Origin: Diphasiastrum complanatum
Lineage: Eukaryota; Streptophyta; Lycopodiopsida; Lycopodiales; Lycopodiaceae
Assembly (NCBI GenBank): GCA_029204225.1
Contig: CM055111.1
Coordinates: 21,446,639-21,510,638 of the forward strand
DNA: 64,000 nt
Direction of reading: 5' to 3'
Shown here: positions 14,401-24,638 of the stretch, in pieces
Layout of the letters: each line of letters opens with the position of its first letter
Position numbering within the stretch: the first letter of the stretch is position 1
The notes under the pieces: model-generated
Databases searched by the model: none
The model's input: only the letters and a program-made list of their open reading frames with translations
What the model was told of the DNA's origin: nothing
Program-made: the position numbers and the translations under genes

Positions 14401-17400
14401 GCTATCCGAGGATGCCTTCTGGAGAAGTAAGATTTAATATGAGGTTGCATCTGGTCCCCAATGTTGGTAAGGCGACATGCCTTCTCAAACGAAACCTGTC
14501 TAGTATCATCAAGGCAATGCTTCTTTGATCATCATATAATATCAAAGAGCATATTCTGGCTAGCTGGTCCTGAAAAATGCAATCATATTTCCCCATGATC
14601 TCATAATATATTAGATAGTGGAAGATACAATGCTCCCTCGTTTCAACCTCTCACATGGTACACAACTGGGAGATTATGATTCTCTCGAGGATCTTGCCAA
14701 AAACGACCAATTTGACCTTCATCTATTGTACAAACCCAAGTCCAAGAATCTTAGTAAGATCAGATTGCCAACATATATAAAAATCTAACTCGACCCCTAA
14801 TGGTGCAACCAAACTCTGCAAACATTGGGTTTGTGAAAAAACTGCCAAACAGAGGGGTGGGACCCCTTCAAAAGATGTGATAAGGAGATGTTAATCGAGT
14901 GCAGAAGACGTGGAGCCTGAGAATACCAAGATAAGTGGTACCCCTTCTCATGGAGCTCTCTAGATGATGGAAGTGCTAACCATGGTTTGCTTGTACATAT
15001 ATTTGTGTCCTTGAAAGCCGTTTCAGTGTATAGGCTCCCTCGTCCCCTTCAGCTTCTTCAGAAGCCGCAGATTGGCATGCACATACACCAACCTGTCTAA
15101 TTGTGCAACACTGAGCCTGTTCCTCCTCTTCGTATGAATCAGAGAGAACACACTTGTCCCACCATGAAACAGGGCACAATTGTCCTTCTCTGAGCCGCGC
15201 TCCTGGACACCCGAACTCAAGAGCCTCACGCGTACACAGTGCACACGTGAGTCGTGACAATGCACATTGAAGATCATTCATGAGTGGGTCTTATGCAGTG
15301 CCAAGTGTGACAATGTGGCCACTCACTTCATTGGGATTCAAGGAAGACTAAGGACTTGAAAAAATAACAAATGTTATAGAATTGTAAGTTGTCATGACTT
15401 ATACCTGAAGACATTGAGATCATCCCTGAGTGAATCCTGTATGACAGGATCAGGATAGACAATCTCAATGTATGTGCGCACATAATAATCCATGTACTAT
15501 TTATTGCTGTAACTCTATGGTTCTTTTTGACAACTTTGATCTTTGTGACAAGATGCTTGATGTTGCTGTTTTGACACTATCATTGCTTTGAGCATTATCA
15601 TAAGCGTCTTAATGTGCTATTCAGGATCACTAACCAATCTGGTGACTGCTTTGGCTTGAGATCCTGTGGATTGCCCCCAATTTTCTAGCTGCTCTAGATC
15701 AACAGTCTCTATTGAGCTGCTTGTGCTTTATCGGTTGTCTTGTGCAGATAGAAGAGCTTGAAGAACTTTGCGTTTTGTTACAGACTTTGACAAAGTACAT
15801 TCTCCTGTTTTTGAACCAGGAACGAAGCAACCATTTTATTATATTCTTCCTGATGAGATTGGTGGTCGCTGTACAAAGGCCAAGTAAGCATTTGAATCTT
15901 GTTTTCTCATCAACTTCTTTGGTCCTTATTGTGATAGGTAATCTGCCATCTCTTTATCTGTGTAATCTAGAGAGTGAGATCCAAGATCGGACATGCCTTA
16001 ATATGTGCAATCTAATAATTGGGGAAGCTCTCATGTGGTTCCAAGAGGCTACTTGCACTTAAAACAGAAATGGGTTTCATGTTACGTAAAGGGGTTTGGG
16101 ATTGCATGTGTTTCACGCCCATGATCTAGTTAGCACTTGGAACGCTACCTACTCAAACACTAGCAAGAAATTTCCACTGTTTAGAAAATTAAGTAGAAAG
16201 TATGAATTAGCGACACTGTCAACAAGCATCGCATTCTATGGATGAAGGATGTTTGGCTCAATATTTGAGCCTGTGGCTTGTATGCTACGATTTCCAACTT
16301 TGAGTTTTTTTAGTACTAATTGGACTATACTCAAGGTCAACCATGGTTTGAAAAGTTATGTCTTTTAGGGATATACTTATCTGTTATAAGAGTTGTGATG
16401 TTGAATGTGTGAGTGGTCTTATAATGGCATGAAATATTAATCGCGTTTCACCAGATTTGTGATTTCCTTAATCTGGCTTGAATAACATTTTCTGAGAATG
16501 TCTACACTAAAATGATTTTTTGCATGCCCCACAATTAGGTCCCTCAGTGGTTCTTCTCTGATCATAAATTCATTGCTGGCATTGATTCCAAATAATTGTC
16601 ATACTGAAAGCTGTACTTTGCTATGCACAGATATGTTGGACAAGATAAGGTTGAAATTCTTGTTGGTGGGAGAGTTGCACATCGCAGCCTGTCTAAATAC
16701 TTTACAAGGTTTGTATATATTCATTTATCCGTCCTACTAGTGTACATTCATGATTTATTGGAACCTTTAAAAGTTATTTATATTCAACTCCAAAGTGGCT
16801 GGTGTCAGGTGCATAAAAGTTAGCGACGTGTTAGCAATTATGGTACTATTTGTCTAGGCAAAGCTTGCATGAAATCTATATTGACTATGAATTGAAATGC
16901 TTCATTGGACTACGTGAGCTTGATAGGCACGCTCAACATAGTTCAATTTTATTTTTAAAACTTTAGCACCTGAAATATTACAGAGCAATAGTAAGGTCAT
17001 CTCTAGCAGTGGAATGGCCGCGGTTGCTCTTCCTTGCTAGTAATCGACTAGAAGTAAAATCACAGGAAATATATGTCTAAAAGTTTGCTTTGTAGAGAAT
17101 AAATATTTGACTTTTGAGGAGCAATAAACAGATATGATCTTTTGTTTGAGTAAAAACATTTAACTCCAGACGACAATCTCTCTTCAAGCAGATATAACCC
17201 AAAGCTTGGTCGGTACATTCCTGTTGCACATTTGAGGTACTTTATACTCAATACTTCCACTGTAGACTTCATGGAGTTACCCTCAATTTCTCTAATTAGT
17301 TTTGTAAGTCGCCGATCCTATCTTCCTACTGGTGCATATGTCTGTCTCTAACCTTGCCATGACCTTACATGTACATTTTGAGTGTTTTTGTTGCAAGTGT

Positions 17401-17674
17401 TAGAAATCATAAACTCTTCTTCAATCATCCATTTAAAATCTGAGCTGATAATGAGAGAGCTTTTCTTTTATCTTGTTGTTAGACTCATATATACATGTCA
17501 TAGATATCGTATTCTGCAGTTCTTACCATAGCTCAAATTTGTAGGTACTTGTATCCGGATGTTTATTCAACAAGAGACGAGCATGAAGACGCCGATCCTT
17601 CTGGTAGTGGAGTTAAATCCACCCAAGTTAACCATAAAGAAGATAATAAATTAGAAATGGATAATTCAGAATAG
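3579..17674 (+). CDS. YccV-like domain protein, six visible exons (5' end missing)
   Basis: Exons at 3579-3656, 4002-4081, 15784-15883, 16631-16708, 17192-17236 and 17545-17674 (TAG) join in one frame of about 170 codons; every intron starts GT, ends AG and the split codons agree. The product reads through a YccV-like (hemimethylated-DNA-binding/HspQ-type) fold: VVRHCKLGYR|GVIYGWD at the start, then QPFYYILPDE, YVGQDKVEIL, HRSLSKYFTR and GRYIPVAHLRYLYPD, followed by a hydrophilic Asp/Glu/Lys tail. In plants this domain is known from the plastid Clp adaptor ClpF and related UVR-motif proteins; in bacteria from HspQ. No UVR motif or transit peptide is visible because upstream exons were not found, so ClpF identity is not shown. 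The exons carry no stops or frameshifts, so the gene may be live. Exon 2 to 3 spans 11.7 kb of transposons. Confidence 0.65.
4497..4779 (-). repeat. TRIM LTR 1 (3' LTR in element sense)
   Basis: It runs from TGTCAGAG to CTCCAACA, 283 bp, and is flanked on its right by the polypurine tract (read on minus). It is the most diverged of the three (TTGTTGGCAACGG where the others read TTGTCGGCAGC). Confidence 0.85.
4855..5137 (-). repeat. TRIM LTR 2 (middle)
   Basis: 283 bp; preceded by GGCTCTGATACCA, the complement of the tRNA-Met primer site. Its right end reads CAATA instead of CAACA and runs straight into a partial LTR. Confidence 0.85.
5138..5265 (-). repeat. Partial, recombinant TRIM LTR
   Basis: It opens with AAAAGGGCTAGTACCAGGGG, identical to the interior of the full LTRs, then carries a different U3-like stretch and ends in TTCCAACA followed by a polypurine tract (minus strand). 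It is probably the product of template switching between two related LTR types. Confidence 0.65.
5313..5587 (-). repeat. TRIM LTR 3 (5' LTR in element sense)
   Basis: 275 bp with the same termini; preceded by the second primer-binding site and followed by the TTTAG target duplication. The stretch GTAGCTTGC found in the other two copies is missing near its right end. Confidence 0.85.
5986..6381 (-). repeat. Gypsy-family LTR with polypurine tract and internal duplication
   Basis: It starts AGTTATGAAC and ends TATACAACT, like the LTRs at 50672-51122 (AGTTATGAAC...CCATAACT). The adjoining CTCCCCCACTTTG at 6382-6394 is a polypurine tract on the minus strand, and about 15 bp of internal sequence (AACATTG) match the gypsy element at 40418. 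The rest of the element is gone; LINE copy A begins at about 6415. Inside the LTR a 101 bp unit is tandemly duplicated (about 6171-6271 and 6272-6370). It is the third member of the AGTTA...AACT LTR group in the window. Confidence 0.65.
6415..8300 (-). mobile_element. LINE copy A, broken (endonuclease, partial RT, C-terminal zinc knuckle)
   Basis: Read on the minus strand it gives the C-terminal half of an AP-type endonuclease (8289-7867; NG...S.VDY...SDHSF), a linker (HPPWYDTECRSL), the N-terminal part of a non-LTR reverse transcriptase (7581-7030; IIHPIHKNGDPVIPSNY, AKLYGTILQ) that stops right after RERVY, and then a C-terminal region (6990-6418) with the knuckle QLCSLGEVESEEHF...CPVYYEIR; its first cysteine has become Phe. 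The RT palm, including YADD, has been deleted at about 7030. The 3' end is cut by the gypsy LTR remnant. Confidence 0.8.
8330..8500 (-). pseudogene. Copia pol scrap (linker before the RT)
   Basis: About 45 residues on the minus strand (ASRDVIFYEGNIP, then an acidic stretch VDGSNILDVDEKDPTLDGDD) match the segment between integrase and reverse transcriptase of Ty1/copia polyproteins, where SRDV.F.E is characteristic. It abuts the truncated LINE endonuclease on its left. No LTR could be tied to it. Confidence 0.55.
8500..9597. other. Non-coding stretch with LTR-like promoter and CT microsatellite
   Basis: A TATA-like box (CTATATAAGG, about 8813) is followed about 45 bp later by AATAAA (8861) and a CT/CTAT microsatellite (about 8874-8924), an order typical of a U3-R region of an LTR. 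No matching partner LTR was found. From 8935 to 9597 I see nothing recognisable. Confidence 0.35.
9598..11240 (-). mobile_element. LINE copy C, broken reverse transcriptase
   Basis: On the minus strand, fragments in several frames follow the order of the other LINE copies: SDMVLEARRTRDIEDLESELL (split by changes) near 11040-10980, DPMNPSNYCTIMIGHVIAKLYG near 10900, AHYSTTDHIFTL near 10760, FVDFRKAFDYLPRS near 10660 and ILIAILLYAHVVLVS near 10370. The catalytic YADD is therefore YAHV, and the domain carries frameshifts and stops. The C-terminal part (10008-9598; YRTHFLERD) is cut off before the zinc knuckle. Confidence 0.75.
11360..12862 (-). mobile_element. LINE copy B, 3' half with (CT)n tail
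   Basis: The minus strand starts at about 12862 inside the RT/thumb region (TYLGVLFIGPIFGMRHAATA), continues through YAAKTWCPALTSADWASI and AKPFVPH, and reaches an intact knuckle (12060-11970; RICQLCSLFEVESEEHFLFRCP). The C-terminal tail and 3' UTR follow (11924-11431). The 3' UTR ends ACATTAATAAAA and then runs into (CT)33 (11365-11430) with no poly(A). About 160 bp of the end match copy D (63440-63614). It is 5'-truncated with several frameshifts. Confidence 0.8.
11365..11430. repeat. (GA)33 microsatellite at the 3' end of LINE copy B
   Basis: This is an uninterrupted GA dinucleotide run on the + strand, i.e. CT on the LINE sense strand, starting directly after the AATAAAA of the LINE 3' UTR. 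Confidence 0.95.
12863..15015. repeat. Tandem duplication of an old LINE-derived segment, unit about 1.16 kb
   Basis: ATAAGATTGAAAGGCAC recurs at 12863 and 14027, and the two units stay alignable (for example TATGAGGTTG...CTGGTCCCCA near 13290 and 14440, GAAGTGCTAACCATGG near 13858 and 14967). The first unit is about 1164 bp; the second stops about 120 bp short, where hAT sequence begins. Both resemble, at low identity, the antisense of the LINE zinc-knuckle and C-terminal region (CATGATCTCATA..., CATCTATCCCCAAAAAATGA), so the unit is an ancient LINE copy that was later duplicated. There is no open frame. Confidence 0.7.
15020..15490 (-). pseudogene. hAT transposase C-terminal scrap
   Basis: Minus-strand pieces: YIEIVYPDP and DDLNVF (about 15480-15405), then LREGQLCPVSWWDK and VFSLIHTKRRNRLS...LDRLVYVHANLRLLKK (15281-15023). 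This is the end of the hAT catalytic region plus the hAT dimerisation motif. Compared with 60501-60728 it lacks the segment that should hold ACERNW, and it has a frameshift between the two halves. Confidence 0.75.
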
Positions 17675-20600
17675 TCTCCAAGCTTACAATCTAAGTCTCT
17701 TTGAAGGCTTTCACAGTCCAGGCATGCTGTTGATTGCTGCACTGACAGTTTCTCATTGTTAGACTTTCTAAGTTTAAAAGTTTTATTCCTTAAGTTGGGC
17801 AATTCCCTATTGTATTCTTGTGTCAACTCCTTGTTTTCTTCCTCCTAGCTGAGTACTCTGATTTACTGCTGGGTAGCACTTTATACAATAAGTATGAGTT
17901 TGTTTCTTTCAAATATGGCAGCATGTGCATTAGATGACCACAAGTGCCACCCGTTCCCAGCCATATAGTACCAATTTCTGTTTTGATGCTTTCAAGTCTT
18001 GCCTACCATCAGAAGAATGCTCAATCTCTTTCAAGCTTGCTGTTATGTTTCTAAGAATATGCAGGAACTTGTATCTTAACCATTGGAGGCTTGAACAAAT
18101 ATGCAACATAGCCTTCATCTCTGTGCAATCAGTACATGATGACACCACAGCCTAGTGTATTTTTCTTAAAAACAGAGTAGTGTGCAAGCAACTTATTCCA
18201 ATTATGGATCAAGAGAAAGGCCTGGAATGGTTTTGATCAATAAGAGCTAGAATGACTATCAGACTGTGGAACCCAAACTCCAAACTATTTGCTTCCATTT
18301 GTTGGATGTTGTGATAACAGCAAAGATTCTCTTCAATTTTCTCACTGTTGGCTGATGTGCTCCAACAGTTTACTTGTTCTGATAAAGTCGAGACAAACGT
18401 AAGACTTTGGAAGCATTTCCAGACAAGAAAGGAAGAATCAAAGTACCCACTAAAATGTGTCCCTTTCCATGATCAAGCTACAGCCCACCCCTTAGAGATT
18501 TAAGCTGGGGATCTACGTCGAGCTTGCAGAAATATATTCTGGTCTATTGGTTCAATAAAAAAATTTCTGAAGATAGACTTGCTATTGAAATACTCCGAGG
18601 TTTCTTATGATCTATCTGACCAATATTTGGATTTTCTTCCTCCATTCAGACTTTTGATAGAAAAAATTTTCTGATAAGTGCTCTAAAACAGAAGCTTGTG
18701 GACTTATTCAGCTCTGCTATTTAGCACACAAGAGGGTCTAGTTGGTTCATCATTCAAGTTGTAATAGTTACTCAGCATCACAGTGAATTTCAGAACAATG
18801 GCCTGAACTTTACGTAACATATGATTCTGGGCTTTTGCATGCATCAGAGCTTTATCAGTTCTGAAGAGTCTATGCGTGCTAGTAGCCACCATAGCCCTAC
18901 AGTTGTACACTGCAACATCTAAAAAAACCTACATCCAGTTAATGAATTATCTAGTCTTTCATGCACTGATAAAGCATATTGAAGTTGATCAGCTCTTTAT
19001 CAGACAAATGGAGAGATAGTGCTGCAGCATCATAATGCAAGAAATCACCAAGTTGCTAGCGGTATGTAGAGATAAGCATGAGAAATGTGCAGAGCATAGA
19101 TACCCATGCCTAAGGTTTTCCCTTAGGAACGTGTACTTTTCCGTTCCTAAGGATTTTCAGGGACGGGTTCCGTTCCTCATGAGTTGCTGCCTAGTTGTGC
19201 GTATTTTGACAAGTAAAATCTCCTAATTTTTTCCCCCATTGCTTGGCTTACATGTCGGCCAATCTTGCTGCTTCAGAAAGTGGTCTAAAATCATGAATCG
19301 GATGTAATTTATTAGAATGCATTCAAAGATTATGAGATCACTTCTAATATAGACGAAATGCTATAGCACTCCAAGAGTGGAGAATTGTAGGTACTTATAG
19401 AACTTGTTGGCATTCTCCAGGGACTGAGTTTCAAGAATATGCATTATTCTCATAAATACCTCTCATAGAGTGATCACCACACCCTTGACATTTTGTCTAG
19501 GCTATAGATATTAAGAGATGTAGGGGTTGTCTGAGGTTCTTGCTTGAATTCTATTGAAGCACGTCTTAGATTGTGTGATCATGATATTGACCTATGTAAA
19601 GCATAATATGACATAAAATGCAATTGATTTTGTAGCCTTTCATCAACTTTGCTCATAATGAGGTGGAGATCCCACGAATTGACAATGTTTTGTTGTCCAA
19701 CTTGGTGTGAAATTTGAAGAAGACATGTATGTCCTTTTCTAGACCAACCATGCACAGACAGATTACTATTTGTACCTTGACCACAATCTGTTTAAAGAAG
19801 CACCTTCTTGAGTACACGACGCCAAGCAATTACAATCGCAAATCATATACTTCTCCTTTGGTATGGCAAAACGTATTACATAGAGAATTTGGCATGATAG
19901 TACATAATATAGGAAAGGAATGGTCTCACCCACCTTGTTAGGCTCACAAAGGGGTATCAATAGTTACGACATGGAGATCATGCAGTTCTCACATATCAAA
20001 GCATCATCATTAATTAACTAGTTATTTTCCAACACATGTTGGGTGGTTTGCTATAAGTAGATGTCTTCAAAGTCATGATTGACTAATTGATTCATTTTTC
20101 CATCACGTTTTATATCATTTTTTACTTATACTTAATACTTATTGTGAATGTGAGCATGACCCCAATATAGTTGCATACTTATTTTTGTTAGTTTGATATA
20201 TGTTGAGATTTTGAACTTAGCATCAAAATATCTCTTTTATTGATGAGACATGTTTACATTCCATCAGTTATAGAAATTGAATGTACTTTTGCTTTTACAC
20301 TAACTTTCATATCCAAGCCATGTCGGGCCCAGTGACATGAAATGTGAAAGGAACGTTACGTTTGGCAAGGTTTTGTAGGATTGTACTACCTATGAGTGGA
20401 CACCAACAAGTTGTTGTGCCACACACTAATGGTTAAAACGGATCATTCAAAAAACATGTATTATAAAGAACTTTTGGGTAGGGAGCAAGAGGCTCCGAGA
20501 CTAGGGCAACACACACGGGATTTTTGAGACTCATGAGAAGTTTGTATGATGTGATTTTTAACATTGGCTCAAGAACTCAATTGGGATATCTGGGTTAATT

Positions 20601-23600
20601 TAGGGTCATTTGCAAAAAGAATAAAGAAATTTTGGGTCTATTTTAGCACTTTACCATTTTGTCATACTTGGATATTTTGAGCAAAGTTGTTGTACAGTTC
20701 CGTTTATCCCAATTTATTACTTGGAACGTAGCACTTAAAAAATAGAGTCTCAAAAGTTTGATTTGATGTTAGGATACCGAAGCCCAAAAGCAAGTCTTAT
20801 GTAGTTATTTTGAGCATGTTATTTTCAACCAAAATTGTGTCTTCACTAGAAATAGCTTGGAATGGCATTGTGATTGGCTATAATGCTTCACAATGAGTGC
20901 CTAAATATTTAGGAAGCAGCAACATTGGTTTCGAGCTAATCTAGGTCAAAACCCTTAGGTCCCTTGGGTAGATCTGGAAATAGGTTAGCATTGCCCCATG
21001 TGACTAGTATAGGACTTTGGTAGGCACCTTACAAAATGCAATAGCAAAAACAAAATGCACAAACCAAAATCATTGACAAGTGTAGAAGCTAAACAAAGTG
21101 AATCACATGTGGTCTTCGATTAATATAATTCCAAGGCAACACCCATCGGACCGACAAACCACACTCCTTGTGCATAAAATCAACACCATCTACAATCCCT
21201 TTCTTGATGTGGCCACCAAGATATATGTAATCACAATGCATCATCTCAAATTTGGATGCTGCTACACATTTGACATCGAGTCTGAATATATATGCGGAAC
21301 ATTTGGTTGAATGTTTTTTTCTTTAGATGTATTATGCAATACCCAATTAGGTTGTCTTCTCTTGGACATGCTCTGGCCATATTTTTTTCTCTCTTTCAGA
21401 ATTGTAGCTTTTCTTTTTCAAATCTAAAAGGAACCTTGAACTTCATATATTTGTTTGATAGTCCTTACAAATGCAGACAATGAAAAAAGCACCAAACATC
21501 AACTCCATATGTACATGAAGCAAAAGACAAAACACGAATCATATTGCATATATTATTCGACCCAAAAGAGATACCAATGCTTCTTTCTTAAATTGGTCTC
21601 ACGCCTTTTATACAAATCAATCTTTTTCATCTTGCCAAGGGATAGTGTTTGTAAGAATCCCCTCTCTCCATAGTCACAAATGGTCTTGGTATTGAAGAGA
21701 GTTTTTTATATTAGTTTCACAATAGGATCTTTATTGAGCATGGATTGAATTTACATTGATTAGCACAATAAAACACTAGCCTTAGAAAAAAAATCATTCA
21801 ACACAAGATAACATCGACATAAGCAAACATGCAAGGTGCTTAGAGCTATTGTTTCAATGTTCCTCATTTATGACTTGCAGCCATGTAAAAATGTTGTGGT
21901 TCTCCTCACAAACATAAAACATTTTCTTTGATAAACACATATATGCTTTTTTCTCCTAGATCTCCTACTCAAATTTTTCATTTATAGCTTGCCACTTTAG
22001 ATTCCATTCATTTTCCATTAACCTCACACTTGAATCACTATATGGCAACAACAAGCTCGATATCAACACTTCACTTTCTTTTACATACCATTCATTTCTA
22101 AAGACCCTCTTCAAATCTTCTTTGTCATTTTGAAGGGTTCTCACTCTTGTATTTATAATCCCCAAACAAGGTGGCATGGATGTTTTGGTCGTACTCGTCC
22201 TCTGAAGCCTCACCCAAGTCAGTGTCTTTAGATTCCTGAATAACTTCAATACTAAGTGTTTCACATAAATGTTCCTCTTGCACAACATAAGATAGTTCAT
22301 TTGTCTATCTAGAATTGCATTCGTCAACTTATCTACCTCCATGACCATGGCCTTGGCCTTTGCATTCATGGAAAAACTTAACATTCAAAAATTTATAGAC
22401 ATGGGTAAAATTATCATTTATCACTTTCATGGGTTTGAGATGGATAATGCATAAACACAATAGACCCACTTAACAAAAGCGTGAGATTCTAAGGAGTGCA
22501 TAGCCACCCAATAGTTTTTGGAGAAATATTATTCTATGCAATTGTAAAATTTTGGCCTCCAAGAAAATGATAAAATGCCTTAATTGTCATTATCATTGTT
22601 TCCCCTTGTGAATGAAACTTATCTCATTATTTCTAGAGAGCTTTTAATAGTGGCCCAATGCATGCTCTTTCTAAATTCACGACTAAAAGTTCTCTGTCTT
22701 TTTCGATAGGTTGCAAAATTATCAAGATAGAGAGTTTCTTGTCATGAAGAGAATAAATTAGATTCAAGATAAGATCCGGTCTTAAATAAAGACCAATACA
22801 ATATAGGACACAATAGTTACACATTCTATTTTGTCCTTCTCAATGACTTTTTTATGGTCAATACTATGACGCCCTAACACTAATGAAGTGGGAGCATAAA
22901 TACTTGGCTTTTGGAAAACTAAGTTTGATTTTGAGATCTGATGGATTCCTCTTCAGTGCATAAATTGGCTTGATCTTTGTGCATCTTCTCAAAAGCAATT
23001 TGCGAACACTCTTTTCCAAAAAAAATCATAATCTTTGAGGTCATTTCCATTAGCTAGAAAATCATTAGCTTTATAATTAAACGAATCATAGAACCTATTA
23101 AGGTTCTTAGCTATAAAGCAAAGAGCCTTATTTTTTTTTGAATTCAAAAAGATCTGATATATTAGATAGGGTGGTCAAAAAATCTTCATAATTTATACTA
23201 TAATTAGAATAAGTAGCCATAGATTTAGAATTGAAATCTAGGGGAAAAAAAAGAGATGGAGCACCAAGACCTAGAGTCTTATTATTGTCAAGAAAGTGAG
23301 ATTTGAGGACTTTGAGTAGGTCATCCATGACCTACATGCATGAGAGATGTTGCACACTACCAGATTACCTGTGATCAACTCGGATTTTCAAAATCTATCT
23401 AACACAATTTGGATCTAGACAAAAGCTCTTGTACACAAAAAGTAATCATCATCCAAAGTAGAGAGAGAAAGCAGCCAAGTTCTCGAGTAGGAGAGAATAG
23501 ACCAAAAGTCTACAAGACAAAAACTTGATTAACCCTCAAAATTCTTCACAAATACAATGAGACTCCACATCCATATTGTGGTATCTCGAGCTCCTACTAT

Positions 23601-23726
23601 AGTCACCTTTAAACATGATTGGATCCATGATTTGCACCTCATATTTTGATTGGACTCCAATAGTCAAAGTGATGATGAATTTGACCTATGGTGCACTACT
23701 TGCCAATTTGCACTTCTACACTTTAT
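17675..23726. other. AT-rich region without recognised genes
   Basis: The first few hundred bases should contain the 3' UTR of the YccV-like gene. The longest open frame further on (22384-21965, minus, 139 codons) has no motif I recognise and a composition compatible with chance. I could not assign any LTR or TIR element here, apart from the palindromic cluster at 19118-19185. Confidence 0.5.
19118..19185. repeat. Cluster of degenerate GGAACG/CGTTCC inverted motifs
   Basis: Within about 70 bp occur CCTAAGG, CCTTAGGAACG, CCGTTCCTAAGG and GGGTTCCGTTCC. The preceding GCATAGATACCCATG resembles GCATAGATGCGTGG in front of the cluster at 47044 and TTTAGATGCCCGG in front of the one at 207. Confidence 0.5.
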
Positions 23727-24638
23727 TGTCAGATTTTAATGCTCAGGACCAAATCCATGGAGTAATGAGCATTTTGAAAGACTCAGCCGAAGTCGACTCC
23801 ATCAACTTCGAAGTCATCAAAGTGTCCGAATTCTGACTTCATCGACTTCGACTTCACCATGTGTACAGTCAAATGTTAACATCCGAAGTGTCTGACATCG
23901 AAGTCATCGACTTCCTCCTGTGTATACTCATCTGATATATACAACATCAACTTACCCAACATCGAAGTAATCGACTACGACTTCTCAAATGCATATACTC
24001 AAATTACTTCATCAAGGTACCGACATCGAAGTATTCGAAGTACCCGACTTACTTCATTCCATCAACTTCTACTTCTCATTTATATACCCATCAACCAAAT
24101 TCATCGACATTACAACAATAACTCCATCAACCAAATTTGCTCCATCAACCGAATTCGTCGACGTATCCGACTTCGTCGACTTAACCGAATTTGCCATCAA
24201 CCGACCTTTGTCGATTCTTTCCATCAAGAAAAAATCGATCCAAATAAACTATCAGAAGTCTTTATGGCAGTTCACCTACTATTGTACATACAATTATTGC
24301 TCTAAGGCGGTTGTAATAAATGCTAAACAGATCTTTTACAAGTAGATATTTTGTAATCAGCTATAACAAACTGATCAATAGTTGAGTTAATTACTAATTG
24401 TTCTTCTCTCAAGTAGATTTCATGGAGCCAGCGTTATCACGCTCAACGACAAGCTGAAACCATTGTACTCATTGTTGATATTAATCAGAGTGCAATTTCT
24501 GTCTCACTATTGTATTGTTCATTTGCGCTTATCTGAATTATTCATCTTGATTATCTCTGCTGCTAACTGTGGCGCTTCCAATCCTACACCCATGCTCGCT
24601 CAAACTTTTGTTGCCAGTCATCCTCTCGATTTACGACA
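23727..24638 (+). repeat. 5' LTR of copia element 1
   Basis: It starts TGTCAGATTTTAATGCTCAGG and ends TTTACGACA, matching the first about 70 and last about 230 bp of the LTR at 33251-34149 (TGTTGGATTTCTATGCTCAGG...TTTACGACA). The middle is unrelated: here it holds many GACTTCG/TCGAAGT motifs (about 23785-24200). The right end could extend some tens of bases. Confidence 0.7.

Larger units (their letters stand above)
4082..15783 (+). other. 11.7 kb transposon-filled intron of the YccV-like gene
   Basis: The donor is CCAG|GTTAAT and the acceptor TTACAG|ACTTTG; codon GAC is split 1+2 across it and restores the frame. Inside are a tandem TRIM array, a gypsy-type LTR, LINE copies A, B and C (antisense), a copia scrap, a tandem duplication of an old LINE relic and a hAT C-terminal scrap. 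All recognisable elements with coding sense lie antisense to the host gene. The neighbouring introns are 345, 747, 483 and 308 bp. Confidence 0.6.

Noticed and set aside
21965-22384. A 139-codon minus-strand gene in the AT-rich region
   Set aside because: No recognisable domain, no splice or promoter context, and Lys/Leu/Met-rich composition compatible with chance.
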